From Eubacteriales bacterium (GTDB lineage Bacteria > Bacillota > Clostridia > Saccharofermentanales > DTU023): a stretch of 64,000 nucleotides of DNA. A program made the translations under genes and the position numbers. The DNA is taken from assembly GCA_030532065.1 (NCBI GenBank), contig JAUNLW010000001.1:62001-126000 (forward strand). Reading direction: 5' to 3'. Under the pieces are notes generated by a model. That model searched no databases. It saw nothing but the letters and a program-made list of their open reading frames with translations, and was not told the origin of the DNA. This document shows, piece after piece, positions 27,101 to 36,300 of this stretch (position 1 is its first letter; each line of letters starts with the position of its first letter).

Positions 27101-27960
27101 TCGCGGATGGTATGCTGGGCGATGATGCAGCCACGTATCAGGAAATGACCGATCTCGGCATGAAGCTGGACTTCTATTTCAACTTGCTGCCCGACGGCAA
27201 GATGAGTATGGATTATGATTTTTCTATGCCTTTTCCGGTCGCCGGCCTCGATACCATACCGGAACGGATAACAAGATCGATCTATAATATATCAACCTAT
27301 GAGATGAAGGAGGCGCTGGCTCACAGCAGATACGAACTCAGAGGTGAAGATGAGATAGTGTTTAAGACAGAGGGTTCTGATCAAGAAATAGTAAGCCATT
27401 ACAGCCTGGATGGAGATGTCTTGAAATGGGAGTACGAAGGTAGAACTTTGACCTATGTCAGGGTCTCTGATCCCGTACAAGCATCTCCTGCTAAATCGCA
27501 GCCCTATAACCCCGCAAAACCTTTGCTTGGTACCTGGAGCCTGGATGTTCTGGCCTTTGCGAGGTCTGCGGGAGGCGAGGAAATCTTCGCCGAGATGCGC
27601 GAATATTATGACGCGGGCGGTGTCATAGCAGTTTATTTTAGCCTCCTGGAAGATGCCAGCGTTGGCGTGGATTATGACTACGCGCCACCGATAGGCGTGG
27701 ACGCCAATCAGCAGTCACATTACAATGAAATCATCCGTGACTTGGACCTGGAAGGCATTGTCGCGGCAATTGTGGAGGCACAAGCAGAATTAAGCGGCGT
27801 TCATTATGAGTACACCGGACAAAATGCTGGTACTATTAGCCTCTATTCGGAAGCAGGTGAGTCAATTATCAGCTTGGACTATGAAGTTAATGCTGATACA
27901 CTCACTTTGACCGGCCCAGGTGATCAAATAATTGTATGTAACCGAGTCCAATCTAATTAA
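24121..27960 (+). CDS. Very large secreted protein of unknown function
   Basis: The frame is open from 24001, but ATG 24121 follows CAGGAGG and begins a clear signal peptide: a basic head, then TITAALLALLFLAPLLGP, with likely cleavage after VSA. The mature protein is about 1240 residues. Residues 40-400 are rich in Tyr and Asp and predicted to be beta-rich. A Pro/Thr linker with tandem repeats lies at about 423-465. A helical section follows (about 500-680), then a Gly/Ala-rich stretch at about 705-770 with two long hydrophobic runs. The C-terminus holds two similar domains starting LIGRWRWD (985) and LLGTWSLD (1135), lipocalin-like in look. No LPXTG sorting signal, lipobox or catalytic motif was found, so the protein may be released. 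I cannot assign a function. Confidence 0.85.
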   Translation: MANTKQKHHNPRNAITITAALLALLFLAPLLGPAWQVSAMNAQQVDLSYEDTWRLQIQDLQAPLFSNSPLTDSKGNPRGPGIYNDAPGVSFAQSFMYIWDPDAYRSQLDQIYDPVSEEFVLSDDQVVALLPYPQDMYFMPVNNEYFAFRYVNPSPYPILNCNVELISRQHPERSLYIYNNNVVLPGQLSPLCLSELTLYDDDYNSYTADLDDLVFAGYSISYLDVDNGLVTLDYDPRQYTVRLTNYNDYYTDYQPANEEESEDYGEFMDHFFPKQDSLIITNTFDRDIIELYAILIGDNGAEFRLILPLAAGLRIPPGATVDLGDFLVWPGNIAFPGYDYIFVDQLELAFAGNDYYDGEDTYLFYLPALDLVTWDHFPDMGDFGEFTSVEDLLGDTTIAESIYLEPSSLIRENSETVPATSPRSTLPIVPQATEPPTRSTMPTVPQATEPPTRSTMPTVPLSYQENSNTESTEIDEEADPFALIEINLPQPGPELTAAEELGAMAVRSYMVARVYWQQLMDYPLEDPENFDAEEYAKLLDHANQAFDNAQRLADMFELASSNLAALEENPGYSSYAVPGSVDYTELGLDDASGLSPYRDIKLDNISRQILDLPAGGGASGQSLIFFSTKSSAEKKKAAEERQAALKWAQNVVDTFDHAKSGQKLKTVAAHLGTDCRRAFAVLKQANDMLTGAAYEEYEDYANTVYKAGVTAQAAGAVAQLGLSIACPPTTAIGKISLGVSTVSTTLTVGSAGATIYNNGNDNVVSKTLDSIQKRVGPVAEVFAITDLVSGGKNLLKHGQELLKGKNALEALKFLTTPEGSELARDAVMQGVSGLSYFTNEIMNYTGNKQLLSGVWTFTPQGLKFTLMDTLAGRDPAQAKAIKDELKAKGYDPEQLPASVLTGEEGNIAEPSDMDSIPPELGNKILERNSAYDPAAGILSQEEWANLVDALNQLIDQIYEEAAEELLAETPTAPETEISDERLASLIGRWRWDYIADGMLGDDAATYQEMTDLGMKLDFYFNLLPDGKMSMDYDFSMPFPVAGLDTIPERITRSIYNISTYEMKEALAHSRYELRGEDEIVFKTEGSDQEIVSHYSLDGDVLKWEYEGRTLTYVRVSDPVQASPAKSQPYNPAKPLLGTWSLDVLAFARSAGGEEIFAEMREYYDAGGVIAVYFSLLEDASVGVDYDYAPPIGVDANQQSHYNEIIRDLDLEGIVAAIVEAQAELSGVHYEYTGQNAGTISLYSEAGESIISLDYEVNADTLTLTGPGDQIIVCNRVQSN
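25405..25494 (+). repeat. Two tandem 45-base repeats encoding a Pro/Thr linker
   Basis: Units at 25405-25449 and 25450-25494 are almost identical in DNA and encode VPQATEPPTRSTMPT twice. A degenerate unit precedes them and a partial one follows. Near-identity at the DNA level points to recent slippage, so copy number may vary between strains. Confidence 0.9.
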
Positions 27961-27963
27961 GCT

Positions 27964-27990
27964 CTGCCCGGCTGACCTTTGCGCGGGCAG
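27964..27990 (+). other. Hairpin between the secreted protein gene and hemZ
   Basis: CTGCCCG (27964-27970) pairs with CGGGCAG (27984-27990). No T-run follows; the hemZ ribosome site comes next. It may limit read-through or trim the upstream message. Confidence 0.4.
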
Positions 27991-28003
27991 CCAGGGAGCA
28001 GCG

Positions 28004-29548
28004 ATGGTAAAAATAACTTTCTTTAACCACACGGAGCACGCCGCCTTGCGAGAGGCGGTGTCGCTCTTTTCACGTCAATACCAGGTCCTGCCGGCGGATG
28101 ACAAAACTGCCGTAAAGCGAGAAGAAGCAGGTTATCTGGCTGATTTATACTGCTTGGCGGATTCTTATAAACAGCTGACTCCCAGCCTGGAACTTGGGTT
28201 AAGTCAAGCTCTGTCACTTGAGGTCCTACGAGGCCACAAAGCAGGGGAGACTGTAACAGTTTGGTCCAGGATCAGGCTAAAGGACCAGATTGTCTGGCAG
28301 CAGGAATGCCAGGTCTTGGGCTCCGAAGCACGCCGGGAATTAAAGCGCCAGGCCTATCTGGGTCTGGAAGAACTGACCGGTATCCATTGGCCCTGGGGCG
28401 CTTTGACCGGCATCCGCCCTACTCAGGTAGCCCTGGAAGTCTGGGAGCAAAGCGGAGGTGACTTAGATACGGCCCTTGAAGAATTGGTCGGCTTCCAGCG
28501 GCTGACTCCGGAGAAGGCGCGTAAAGCCCTGTTCTGCGCTAAAAGGGAAGCGGAGCTTTTAAGCCGCTTGCCGGAAGATGAGTATTTAGTCTATGTAGGT
28601 GTGCCTTTTTGCCCCAGTCGCTGTGCCTATTGCAGCTTTATCACTCAGAGCGCCTTGGGCCAGGCCGATCGCCTGCACGACTATGCCTTGGCTCTTTGTC
28701 AAGAAATCCGCTCAACTTTTAGAAGCTTCCCCGGTAAGGTCTCTTGCCTCTATTTTGGTGGTGGAACACCCACTAGCTTGTCAGAACAAGACCTGGCTCT
28801 GGTCCTGGAGACCCTGAGGCGGGATCTACCGCTCAAGGATGACGCGGAGATCTGCGTTGAAGCCGGACGGGCAGACACGCTCAATTCCACCAAACTGCGA
28901 CTATTGGCAGACTTTGGCACTCAGCGACTTTGTATCAACCCTCAGACCATGCAGGATAAGACTCTGGAGCGCATCGGACGCCGACACACCGTAGCAGACG
29001 TTTTGCGAGCCATGGAAGAAGCCAGGCGCCAGGGCTTTGACAATATCAATATGGACTTTATTCTGGGCCTGCCGGGGGAAAGTGGCGAGGAGTTTGTGCA
29101 CAATCTTCACCAGGCCATTGGCTTGGGAGCAGAGAGCATAACTTTACATAGCCTAGCTTTTAAGCGTTCTGCCTACCTGGAAGATATGGTCAGATCTGAG
29201 TCAGGCCCGGATCTGCTCTTACCGGATCCGGAGCTTTCCCAGGCCCTGCAAACAGCAGAAGAGCTGCTGGAAGATAGGGGCTATGAGGCCTATTATCTCT
29301 ACCGACAAAAGCAGGTACGGGGAGGTCTGGAGAATACGGGCTATGCCTTGAAAGGCAAAGAGTGCCTATATAATGTCGGCATGATGTCAGATCGACGCAG
29401 CGTTATTGGCCTGGGCTCCGGCGCTTCCAGTAAGAGATTCCACCATGGCCGTCTGTTACGCCTTTATAACTCCAAAGATCTAGGCGACTACCAAAGGCGG
29501 ATTGAGGAGATCTCCGAGAAAAAGCGCGCCTTTTTCCAGGAAGACTAA
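28004..29548 (+). CDS. hemZ: HemZ-type radical SAM coproporphyrinogen dehydrogenase-like protein
   Basis: The start ATG 28004 has GGGAG upstream and matches the family N-terminus; the frame extends further upstream only into the previous gene. The 514-residue protein has an N-terminal HemZ-specific region, GALTGIRPTQ at about residue 125, then the radical SAM cluster motif CPSRCAYC, followed by YFGGGTPTSL and the late Gly-rich GLGSGASS. HemZ belongs to the HemN superfamily, named for oxygen-independent heme synthesis. Its activity is not certain in strict anaerobes that lack the pathway. It may share a transcript with the secreted protein gene. Confidence 0.92.
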   Translation: MVKITFFNHTEHAALREAVSLFSRQYQVLPADDKTAVKREEAGYLADLYCLADSYKQLTPSLELGLSQALSLEVLRGHKAGETVTVWSRIRLKDQIVWQQECQVLGSEARRELKRQAYLGLEELTGIHWPWGALTGIRPTQVALEVWEQSGGDLDTALEELVGFQRLTPEKARKALFCAKREAELLSRLPEDEYLVYVGVPFCPSRCAYCSFITQSALGQADRLHDYALALCQEIRSTFRSFPGKVSCLYFGGGTPTSLSEQDLALVLETLRRDLPLKDDAEICVEAGRADTLNSTKLRLLADFGTQRLCINPQTMQDKTLERIGRRHTVADVLRAMEEARRQGFDNINMDFILGLPGESGEEFVHNLHQAIGLGAESITLHSLAFKRSAYLEDMVRSESGPDLLLPDPELSQALQTAEELLEDRGYEAYYLYRQKQVRGGLENTGYALKGKECLYNVGMMSDRRSVIGLGSGASSKRFHHGRLLRLYNSKDLGDYQRRIEEISEKKRAFFQED

Positions 29549-29672
29549 ACCCTGCGCTCAGCCTTACAAACCGCAAGCTAATTATCTGCCTTTTAAGGTA
29601 GTGGACCTGCTAATTGTGGTAGACTGAATGCAGTTTTTCTGCGCCAGCAGAGTAATCCTAGGAGATGATGAA

Positions 29673-31031
29673 ATGTTAGAAAAAACCTTCAAGCTGCAAG
29701 AGCACAAGGTTACCGTAAAGAGTGAGATCGCTGCCGGTCTGACAACTTTCGTGACCATGGCTTACATCTTAGCGGTCAATCCCCTGATCTTGAGCGCTAC
29801 CGGTATGTCTCAGGGCGGTGTTCTCATCGCTACAGCCTTAAGTTCCTTTATCGGCTGCATTTGCATGGCTTTTATGGCTAACCTGCCCTTTGCCCTGGCA
29901 CCGGGTATGGGTCTGAACGCTTACTTTGCTTATGTGGTTGTCCTGGGCATGGGCTACACCTGGCAAATGGCTCTCTTCGCCGTATTTATTGAGGGCGTGA
30001 TTTTTGTCCTCTTGACCTTAACCAATGTGCGCGAAGCGATCTTCAACGCGATCCCTATTTCGCTTAAGCATGGTATTTCTGCCGGTATAGGTCTCTTCAT
30101 TGCCTTTATCGGCCTTCAAAACTCCCACCTGGTTCGCAGTGACGAAGCTACCATGGTGGCCTTCAACAAGTTTAGTGAGAACTTTTCCACCAGTGGTATC
30201 AGCGCTCTGCTTTGCTTAGTTGGTGTTTTGATTATTGCCGTACTCAGTGCCCACCAACGCAAAGGCGCGATCTTGATCGGTGTATTCGCGACTTGGGTCA
30301 TTGGTATGATTTGCCAGGCAGCAGGCCTCTATGTTCCCGATCCGGAAGCAGGTTTCTACTCCCTATACCCTGTATGGGCAGGCCCTGACTTTGCCGGTTT
30401 TGGCACTCTGATTGGACAGTGCTTTAAGCTGGACTTCAGCAGCTTAAAGCTGGGTGACTTCTTCGCTGTAGTCTTCGCTTTCCTGTTTGTAGATATTTTT
30501 GATACTATCGGCACCCTGGCCGGTGTAGCCACCAAGGCTGGTATGCTGGATGAGAATAATCAACTGCCCAACGCTAAAGGCGCTCTGATGGCTGACGCTA
30601 TCGGAACCATGTCCGGCGCGGTTTTAGGCACCTCCACTGTTACCACCTATGTTGAGAGCTCAGCTGGTGTTGAAGCAGGTGGACGGACTGGACTTACGGC
30701 CCTGACCACAGGCATCATGTTCCTGATTGCCATGTTCTTCTCGCCGATCTTCATTGCTATTCCCGGATTTGCTACCGCCGCTGCTTTGATCTATGTTGGC
30801 TTCTCCATGTTCTCTTCTGTACTGAAGCTGGACTTCCACGACCTAACCGAAGCAATCCCGGCTTACCTGGCTATCCTGGTCATGCCGCTCTTCTACAGCA
30901 TCGCCGAAGGTATTTCTTTTGGCGTTATCGCTTTTGTTCTGCTCAAAGTTCTGGCCGGCCGTCGCAAAGACGTCAGCCCCTTGATGTATATACTGGCCCT
31001 GATCTTTATTGTCCGTTACATCTTTGCCTAA
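29673..31031 (+). CDS. NCS2-family purine permease (AzgA/PbuG-like)
   Basis: The start ATG 29673 follows AGGAG. The 452-residue membrane protein has about 12-14 helices and family motifs: TTFVTMAYILAVNP (residues 25-38), APGMGLNAYFAY, a DIFDTIGTLAGVATKAGM segment around 285, and GTSTVTTYVESSAGVEAGGRTGLTAL. These place it in the AzgA/PbuG branch, proton-linked importers of adenine, guanine or hypoxanthine. The adenine deaminase gene faces it across a shared terminator, which favours adenine as a substrate. No purine riboswitch is present upstream. Confidence 0.92.
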   Translation: MLEKTFKLQEHKVTVKSEIAAGLTTFVTMAYILAVNPLILSATGMSQGGVLIATALSSFIGCICMAFMANLPFALAPGMGLNAYFAYVVVLGMGYTWQMALFAVFIEGVIFVLLTLTNVREAIFNAIPISLKHGISAGIGLFIAFIGLQNSHLVRSDEATMVAFNKFSENFSTSGISALLCLVGVLIIAVLSAHQRKGAILIGVFATWVIGMICQAAGLYVPDPEAGFYSLYPVWAGPDFAGFGTLIGQCFKLDFSSLKLGDFFAVVFAFLFVDIFDTIGTLAGVATKAGMLDENNQLPNAKGALMADAIGTMSGAVLGTSTVTTYVESSAGVEAGGRTGLTALTTGIMFLIAMFFSPIFIAIPGFATAAALIYVGFSMFSSVLKLDFHDLTEAIPAYLAILVMPLFYSIAEGISFGVIAFVLLKVLAGRRKDVSPLMYILALIFIVRYIFA

Positions 31032-31040
31032 GAGCAAACA

Positions 31041-31085
31041 GCTGCCTATTGAGGCAGCCGGATTCTGAAGCGGCTAAAGCTTCAG
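31041..31085. other. Two extra stem-loops after the purine permease
   Basis: GCTGCCT/AGGCAGC (31041-31058, loop of 4) and CTGAAGC/GCTTCAG (31065-31085, loop of 7) lie in a row before the main terminator. They could protect the permease mRNA 3' end or slow polymerase ahead of termination. Confidence 0.5.
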
Positions 31086-31097
31086 CCTTGTAAACCG

Positions 31098-31134
31098 AAA
31101 AGCCCCATTCACTAATTTGCGAGTGGGGCTTTTT
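31098..31134. terminator. Bidirectional terminator between permease and adenine deaminase
   Basis: AGCCCCATTC (31101-31110) pairs with GAGTGGGGCT (31121-31130). AAA precedes the stem and TTTTT follows it, so the hairpin has a T-run on both strands and can end both convergent genes. Confidence 0.92.
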
Positions 31135-31158
31135 AGTAGAAAAAGTTTTCTGAATAAT

Positions 31159-32925
31159 CTACGCTTCCAGGTCTACCAGTTTGAATTGAGTGACGTCAAA
31201 CAGGCCCAGATCTGTTAGTTTTAGTTCCGGTATAACTGCCAGGGACATAAAGCTTAAGGTCATCACTGGATCAATTTCACGGCTGATACCCAGTTTTCTA
31301 TGTGCCTGTTCTTCCAGCTTACTTAAGCTTTGTGCCAGCTCGGTGGCAGGCTCTTCGCTCATTAGTCCAGCGACCGGTAAGGGTAGGTTGGCAATAACTT
31401 TTCCTTCTTGGACTAAGACTACGCCACCTTCCTGGTCCACCAGGGCTTCCACGGCCTTGGCCATCTCGGCCTGGTCGCGACCGGCTACCAGAATGTTGTG
31501 TGAATCGTGAGCAATGGAGGTCGCGATGGCGCCGTTCTTAAGGCCATAACCTTCTAAAATACCCAGGCCGACATTGCCGGTATTTTTGTGCCGTTCTACA
31601 ACTGCCAGGTAAACAAGGTCCTGGTCAGCTGGAAGCAATACACGTCCCTCATTGTCTAAATCTACCTGACAGGTGCCGGCTTTGGTCAAGACACCACCGG
31701 GCTGGAGGATCATGCAGCGTAAGTGGTTAGACTTAGCGCGAAGTACCAGCTTATCTCTATTGAAATTACCCAGGTGGAATGATTTGCGTACCGAGGAGGT
31801 ATCAGCGCGTTCAAAAGCGGGCAAATAATGGCCGTCTTGAGCTACTAATTCTCCGTCGATAAAGACTGCTTTTGCCTCGAACTTTTGCAAGTCCTCAAAG
31901 AAAGCCAGATCTGCTTTGCGACCAGGGAAGAGTGCTCCGCGATCATTAAGACCAAAAGCCTCCGCGGTATTAAGCGTTGCCATGCGCAGGGCCTGTAAAG
32001 GGGAAAGACCATTTTGGACGCAGATCTGCAGGTGTTCGTTGATATGCCCCAGCCTCAAAATGGTGTCAGCATGGCGGTCATCAGAGCAGAGTAGGCAACG
32101 AGTATAGTTGTCGGCGTTTACCGCGCCCAGGAGTTGAGCCAGATCGTGGCAGGAAGAGCCTTGGCGCAGCATTACGTAGAGACCACGGGCCAGACGAGCT
32201 CTTGCTTCTTCTGCTGTAGAACATTCGTGGTCAGCCAAAATACCGGCTGCGGCATAGGCGTTAAGGCCCTGACCCTGCAAGCCTGGCGCATGACCGTCAA
32301 TCAATTTCCCTAAATCTTTGGCCGCCATGATCTTAGCCATTACCGCAGGGTCAGCATTAATCACGCCGGGATAATTCATCAGCTCGGCTAGGCCCAGGAT
32401 GTTTTTCTCCTCTAAGAGAGGAAGTAGGTCCGCAGCTTCCAGATCGGCACCGGCCGTCTCAAAGGCAGTGGCCGGAACGCAGGAGGGGACAAGATACTCG
32501 ATTTTGAGCACGGTTTTCTCAGCTGCTGCCTGCATGTAGCGGAAGCCCTCAATACCGGCTACGTTTACGATCTCATGCGGGTCAGCGATGATGGTGGTTG
32601 TGCCCAGAGGCACTAATAAACGACCCAATTCTTCCGGTGTCAGGTAAGATGACTCAACATGGATGTGGGCATCCATGAGGCCGGGACTGCAATAAGCGCC
32701 TTGGGCATCCAGAACTTTTTTCGCTTGGTACACACTGCCAGCCGCGTTGGGTTCGCCATTTTCATAGAAAGTTATGGCGGCTATATATGGCCCGGTAATT
32801 GCAATCTCGCCCCGTGCTATGCGGCCGTCACCATGCGAGATCAGTTGACAGTTTTTAATAACCAGGTCGGCCGCTTTTCTGCCGGCGGCAACATCCAGTA
32901 AATTTTTTATTTCTGCTGTAGTCAT
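31159..32925 (-). CDS. ade: Adenine deaminase
   Basis: This 588-residue amidohydrolase converts adenine to hypoxanthine and ammonia. The metal site DAHIHVESSYLTPEE (about residues 93-107), ADPHEIVNVAG, the IDGHAPG segment and CSDDRHADT are all adenine deaminase marks. The C-terminal domain with ATSIAHDSHNI is also typical. Length is normal. It is convergent with the purine permease, so import and deamination of adenine are encoded side by side. Upstream on this strand the gap leads to the divergent ileS promoter. Confidence 0.95.
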   Translation of the reverse strand: MTTAEIKNLLDVAAGRKAADLVIKNCQLISHGDGRIARGEIAITGPYIAAITFYENGEPNAAGSVYQAKKVLDAQGAYCSPGLMDAHIHVESSYLTPEELGRLLVPLGTTTIIADPHEIVNVAGIEGFRYMQAAAEKTVLKIEYLVPSCVPATAFETAGADLEAADLLPLLEEKNILGLAELMNYPGVINADPAVMAKIMAAKDLGKLIDGHAPGLQGQGLNAYAAAGILADHECSTAEEARARLARGLYVMLRQGSSCHDLAQLLGAVNADNYTRCLLCSDDRHADTILRLGHINEHLQICVQNGLSPLQALRMATLNTAEAFGLNDRGALFPGRKADLAFFEDLQKFEAKAVFIDGELVAQDGHYLPAFERADTSSVRKSFHLGNFNRDKLVLRAKSNHLRCMILQPGGVLTKAGTCQVDLDNEGRVLLPADQDLVYLAVVERHKNTGNVGLGILEGYGLKNGAIATSIAHDSHNILVAGRDQAEMAKAVEALVDQEGGVVLVQEGKVIANLPLPVAGLMSEEPATELAQSLSKLEEQAHRKLGISREIDPVMTLSFMSLAVIPELKLTDLGLFDVTQFKLVDLEA

Positions 32926-32999
32926 AGGCTTATTCCCCTCTCCTGAAACACTTAGTTTTATTTTAGCATGATGGCGCTAAAAGGCTGTTACACTCGGGC

Positions 33000-33028
33000 T
33001 TGCCAAGTGGAAGCGGCGCTCATATAAT
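33000..33028 (+). promoter_or_regulatory. Promoter for the ileS T-box transcript
   Basis: TTGCCA (33000-33005) and a perfect TATAAT (33023-33028) are separated by 17 bases. Transcription would start near 33035, just ahead of the T-box leader. Confidence 0.75.
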
Positions 33029-33306
33029 ACATCTAGGCTTTAGCCTCGAATCTGCATAGAGCATAAACGCTATGACAAGCAAGAGTAGTTGCCGGAAGCG
33101 ATGCGAGCGAGTGCCCGCTGGTGTGAGGGGCATATTGGCCCGGCAGTGAAAATCAGCTTTGAGCGGCCTTCCCCAAAAGCAGAGTCTGAGTAAGGGAGGA
33201 CGGATGGAACTAACCAGTCCCCGCCGTTACAGGAAAATAAGGCCGAGTCTTTACTCGGTGAAACGGGTGGTACCGCGTATTATGACGCCCCGTGGGGGCG
33301 TTTTTA
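33029..33306 (+). promoter_or_regulatory. T-box riboswitch for ileS
   Basis: The conserved T-box bulge GGGTGGTACCGCG is at 33265-33277. The stem before it is CCGAGT/ACTCGG (33243-33258). The terminator is ACGCCCC (33285-33291) with GGGGCGT (33295-33301), then TTTT. In the specifier region, GAAAATC puts the isoleucine codon ATC at 33152-33154. The TGGT in the bulge would fit tRNA-Ile with an A discriminator. Uncharged tRNA-Ile should favour read-through into ileS. The 5' limit is inferred from the promoter. Confidence 0.93.
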
Positions 33307-33339
33307 TTTGCCCCTCATTTCAGAAAAGGAGCAAGAACT

Positions 33340-36300
33340 ATGTACCAAAAAGTAGACAATTCTCTGGACTTTGTCAGCCGTGAAAAAGAGGTCTTGGATT
33401 TCTGGAAAACAGAAAAGATCTTCCAGCGTCAGGTTGAACAACACTTGGCAGGTGAGACCTATACCTTCTACGATGGCCCGCCTACAGCTAACGGTCGTCC
33501 GCATATCGGACACGTGCTTACCCGTGCGATCAAAGACCTGATTCCCCGCTACCAGTCCATGCAGGGTAAGAATGTCCTGCGTAAGGCCGGTTGGGATACA
33601 CACGGCCTGCCGGTAGAACTGGAAGTGGAAAAATCTTTGGGCATCAATGGCAAGGAAGAAATTGAAGAGTACGGCATTGAGGCTTTTATCCAGAAGTGTA
33701 AGGAATCAGTCTGGACCTACAAGCAGGAGTGGGAAGACCTCTCCGAGCGCGTAGGCTATTGGGCGGATATGGAAGATCCCTATATCACTTATAAGGACGA
33801 GTATATCGAGTCTGAGTGGTGGGCACTTAAAACTATCTATGAGAAAGGTCTCCTTTATCAGGGCAATAAAATCGTGCCCTATTGCCCGCGCTGTGGCACG
33901 GCTCTGGCCAGCCACGAAGTAGCGCAAGGCTATAAAGATGTAACTGATACCTCCATTTATGTGAGCTTTAAGCTGGTCGACGAGCCAGATACTTATTTTG
34001 CGGCCTGGACGACTACTCCCTGGACGCTTCCTTCCAACCTGGCTCTGGCAGTCAATCCGAGCGTGGATTACGTCTTGGTAGAACGCCAGGAGAAGAACGG
34101 AGAAACTCGCAAGTACTATCTGGCCAAGAGCCTGGTTGAGAGTGTCTTCCCAGAAGAAGAATTGAAAGTTCTTAAAGAACTCAAAGGTCAGGATCTGGCA
34201 GGTAGACGCTACGAACCGATTCTGCCTTATGCGGAAGACATAGTAAAAAGATCCGGCAAGAGCGCTTACGAAGTCCTGCCGGCTGACTTTGTCACTATTG
34301 AAGACGGTACAGGTATCGTCCATATCGCGCCAGCCTTCGGTGAGGATGACTCCAAAGTGGGTCGCGCTTACGACTTGCCCTTTGTACAGCTGGTAGATGA
34401 TGAAGGTCGCCTTACCCCGGAAGTTACGGAATTTGCCGGCCAGTTCTGCATGGACGCAAATCCCGCTATCACAGACAAACTGGAAGCAGAGGGTAAATTG
34501 ATCCGCCGCCAGGTTTATGAGCATAACTACCCCCACTGCTGGCGCTGTGACACGCCGCTTATTTATTACGCGCGTCAGGGTTGGTTCATCGAGATGACCG
34601 CAGTCCGAGATCAGCTGATGGCAAATAACGCCCAAGTCAATTGGATTCCCGCCAGCCTGGGTGAAAAGCGCTTCGGTAACTTTCTGGAAAATGTTATCGA
34701 CTGGAATATATCGCGTGAACGTTACTGGGGTATGCCACTACCTATCTGGCAGTGCCCCAACGGCCATACCCATGTAGTAGGCTCTGTAGCGGAACTGCGC
34801 TCCATGTCACCCGATTGCCCAGACGATATGGAATTACACCGCCCTTATATTGATGCGGTCCATATCAAATGCCCAGAATGCGGAGAACTCATGACTCGGG
34901 TGCCGGAAGTGATTGATTGCTGGTTTGACTCCGGTTCCATGCCCTTTGCCCAGTGGCATTATCCTATGGAAAATGAGGAAGTATTCCATGACCACTATCC
35001 GGCGGATTTTATTTCAGAAGCAGTGGACCAGACCAGAGGTTGGTTCTATTCTTTGACTGCGCTCAGCACGGTGCTCTTTAATCAACCTGCTTTTAAGAAC
35101 TGTATTGTTCTGGGCCATGTCCAGGACAAGGACGGTACCAAGATGAGCAAACACCTGGGTAACGTAGTAGCTCCCAACGAAGTCCTGGATAAGGAAGGCG
35201 CGGACGCGGTACGCTGGTATTTCTATTCCAACAGTCAACCCTGGCTACCCACTCGTTTCTCCATCGAGGGCGTTAATGAGGGCAAGCGCAAGTTCATGGC
35301 TCCGCTTTGGAATACCTACGCCTTCTTTGTCTTATACGCCGATATTGATAAATTCGCTCCCGAAGAGTATGCCTGGGACAAGACCAAGCTCTCCGTCATG
35401 GACCGCTGGATCTTATCCAGGCTCAACTCTCTGGTATTAGAGGTAAGGAAGAGCTTAGACGCTTTTGATATCTTCAACGCCACCAGGCTTATGGAAGACT
35501 TTGTAGATGATCTATCTAACTGGTATGTCCGACGTTCGCGTGAGCGCTACTGGGTAGCCGGCATGCCGCAAGATAAGATCGATGCCTACCAGGTGCTCTA
35601 CGAAGTTCTGGTCACCTTAGCCAGCCTGACCGCGCCCTTTACGCCTTTCCTGGGTGAGATGATTTACCAGAATCTGGTGCCCGGCAAAATTACAGGCGCG
35701 CCGGACAGCGTCCATCTGACCAGCTATCCCGAACCGGATATGAGCCTGATCGACCCTGAGTTAGAACACCATATGAGTTTGGTGCTGCAACTGGTTAACC
35801 TAGGCCGTACAGCTCGCTCGCTCTCTCAAGTCAAGACCCGTCAGCCGCTCTCCCGTATGTTAGCAGTGGGCGTGGGAGCGGACAGAAAGTTAAGCCCGAG
35901 ATTCATGGAACTGGTAGCCGATGAGCTCAACGTCAAAGAACTGGAATGGACTGATGATGCTGCCAGCCTGCAAGACTATCACTTCAAGCCGCAGCTTAGA
36001 CTTTTGGGCAAACGCTTCGGAAAACGCCTGAATGAAGTACGTGAGATCCTGGATAAGCTGGCTGGCGTAGAGAGTTATCGCCAGCTGCAAAAGAATGGCC
36101 AGATTGAGATCCAGACCAAAGACGGTCCGGAGACCTTGACTGCCGAAGAGTTGATTATTGAGACCATCCAGGCGGAAGGATTTGCTGCCGCTTCTGACTA
36201 CGGACTAACAGTAGCTCTGGATACTGAGCTAACTCCGGAACTGATTGCGGAGGGTTTCCTCAGAGAGATGGTTTCCAAGATCCAAACTCAGAGAAAAGAC

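Noticed and set aside
29549-29672. A purine riboswitch ahead of the purine permease
   Set aside because: The conserved core bases and three-stem layout are not present in the gap.
33706-34635. A 309-codon minus-strand frame inside ileS
   Set aside because: It lies wholly inside a clearly conserved synthetase gene and shows no recognisable protein pattern.
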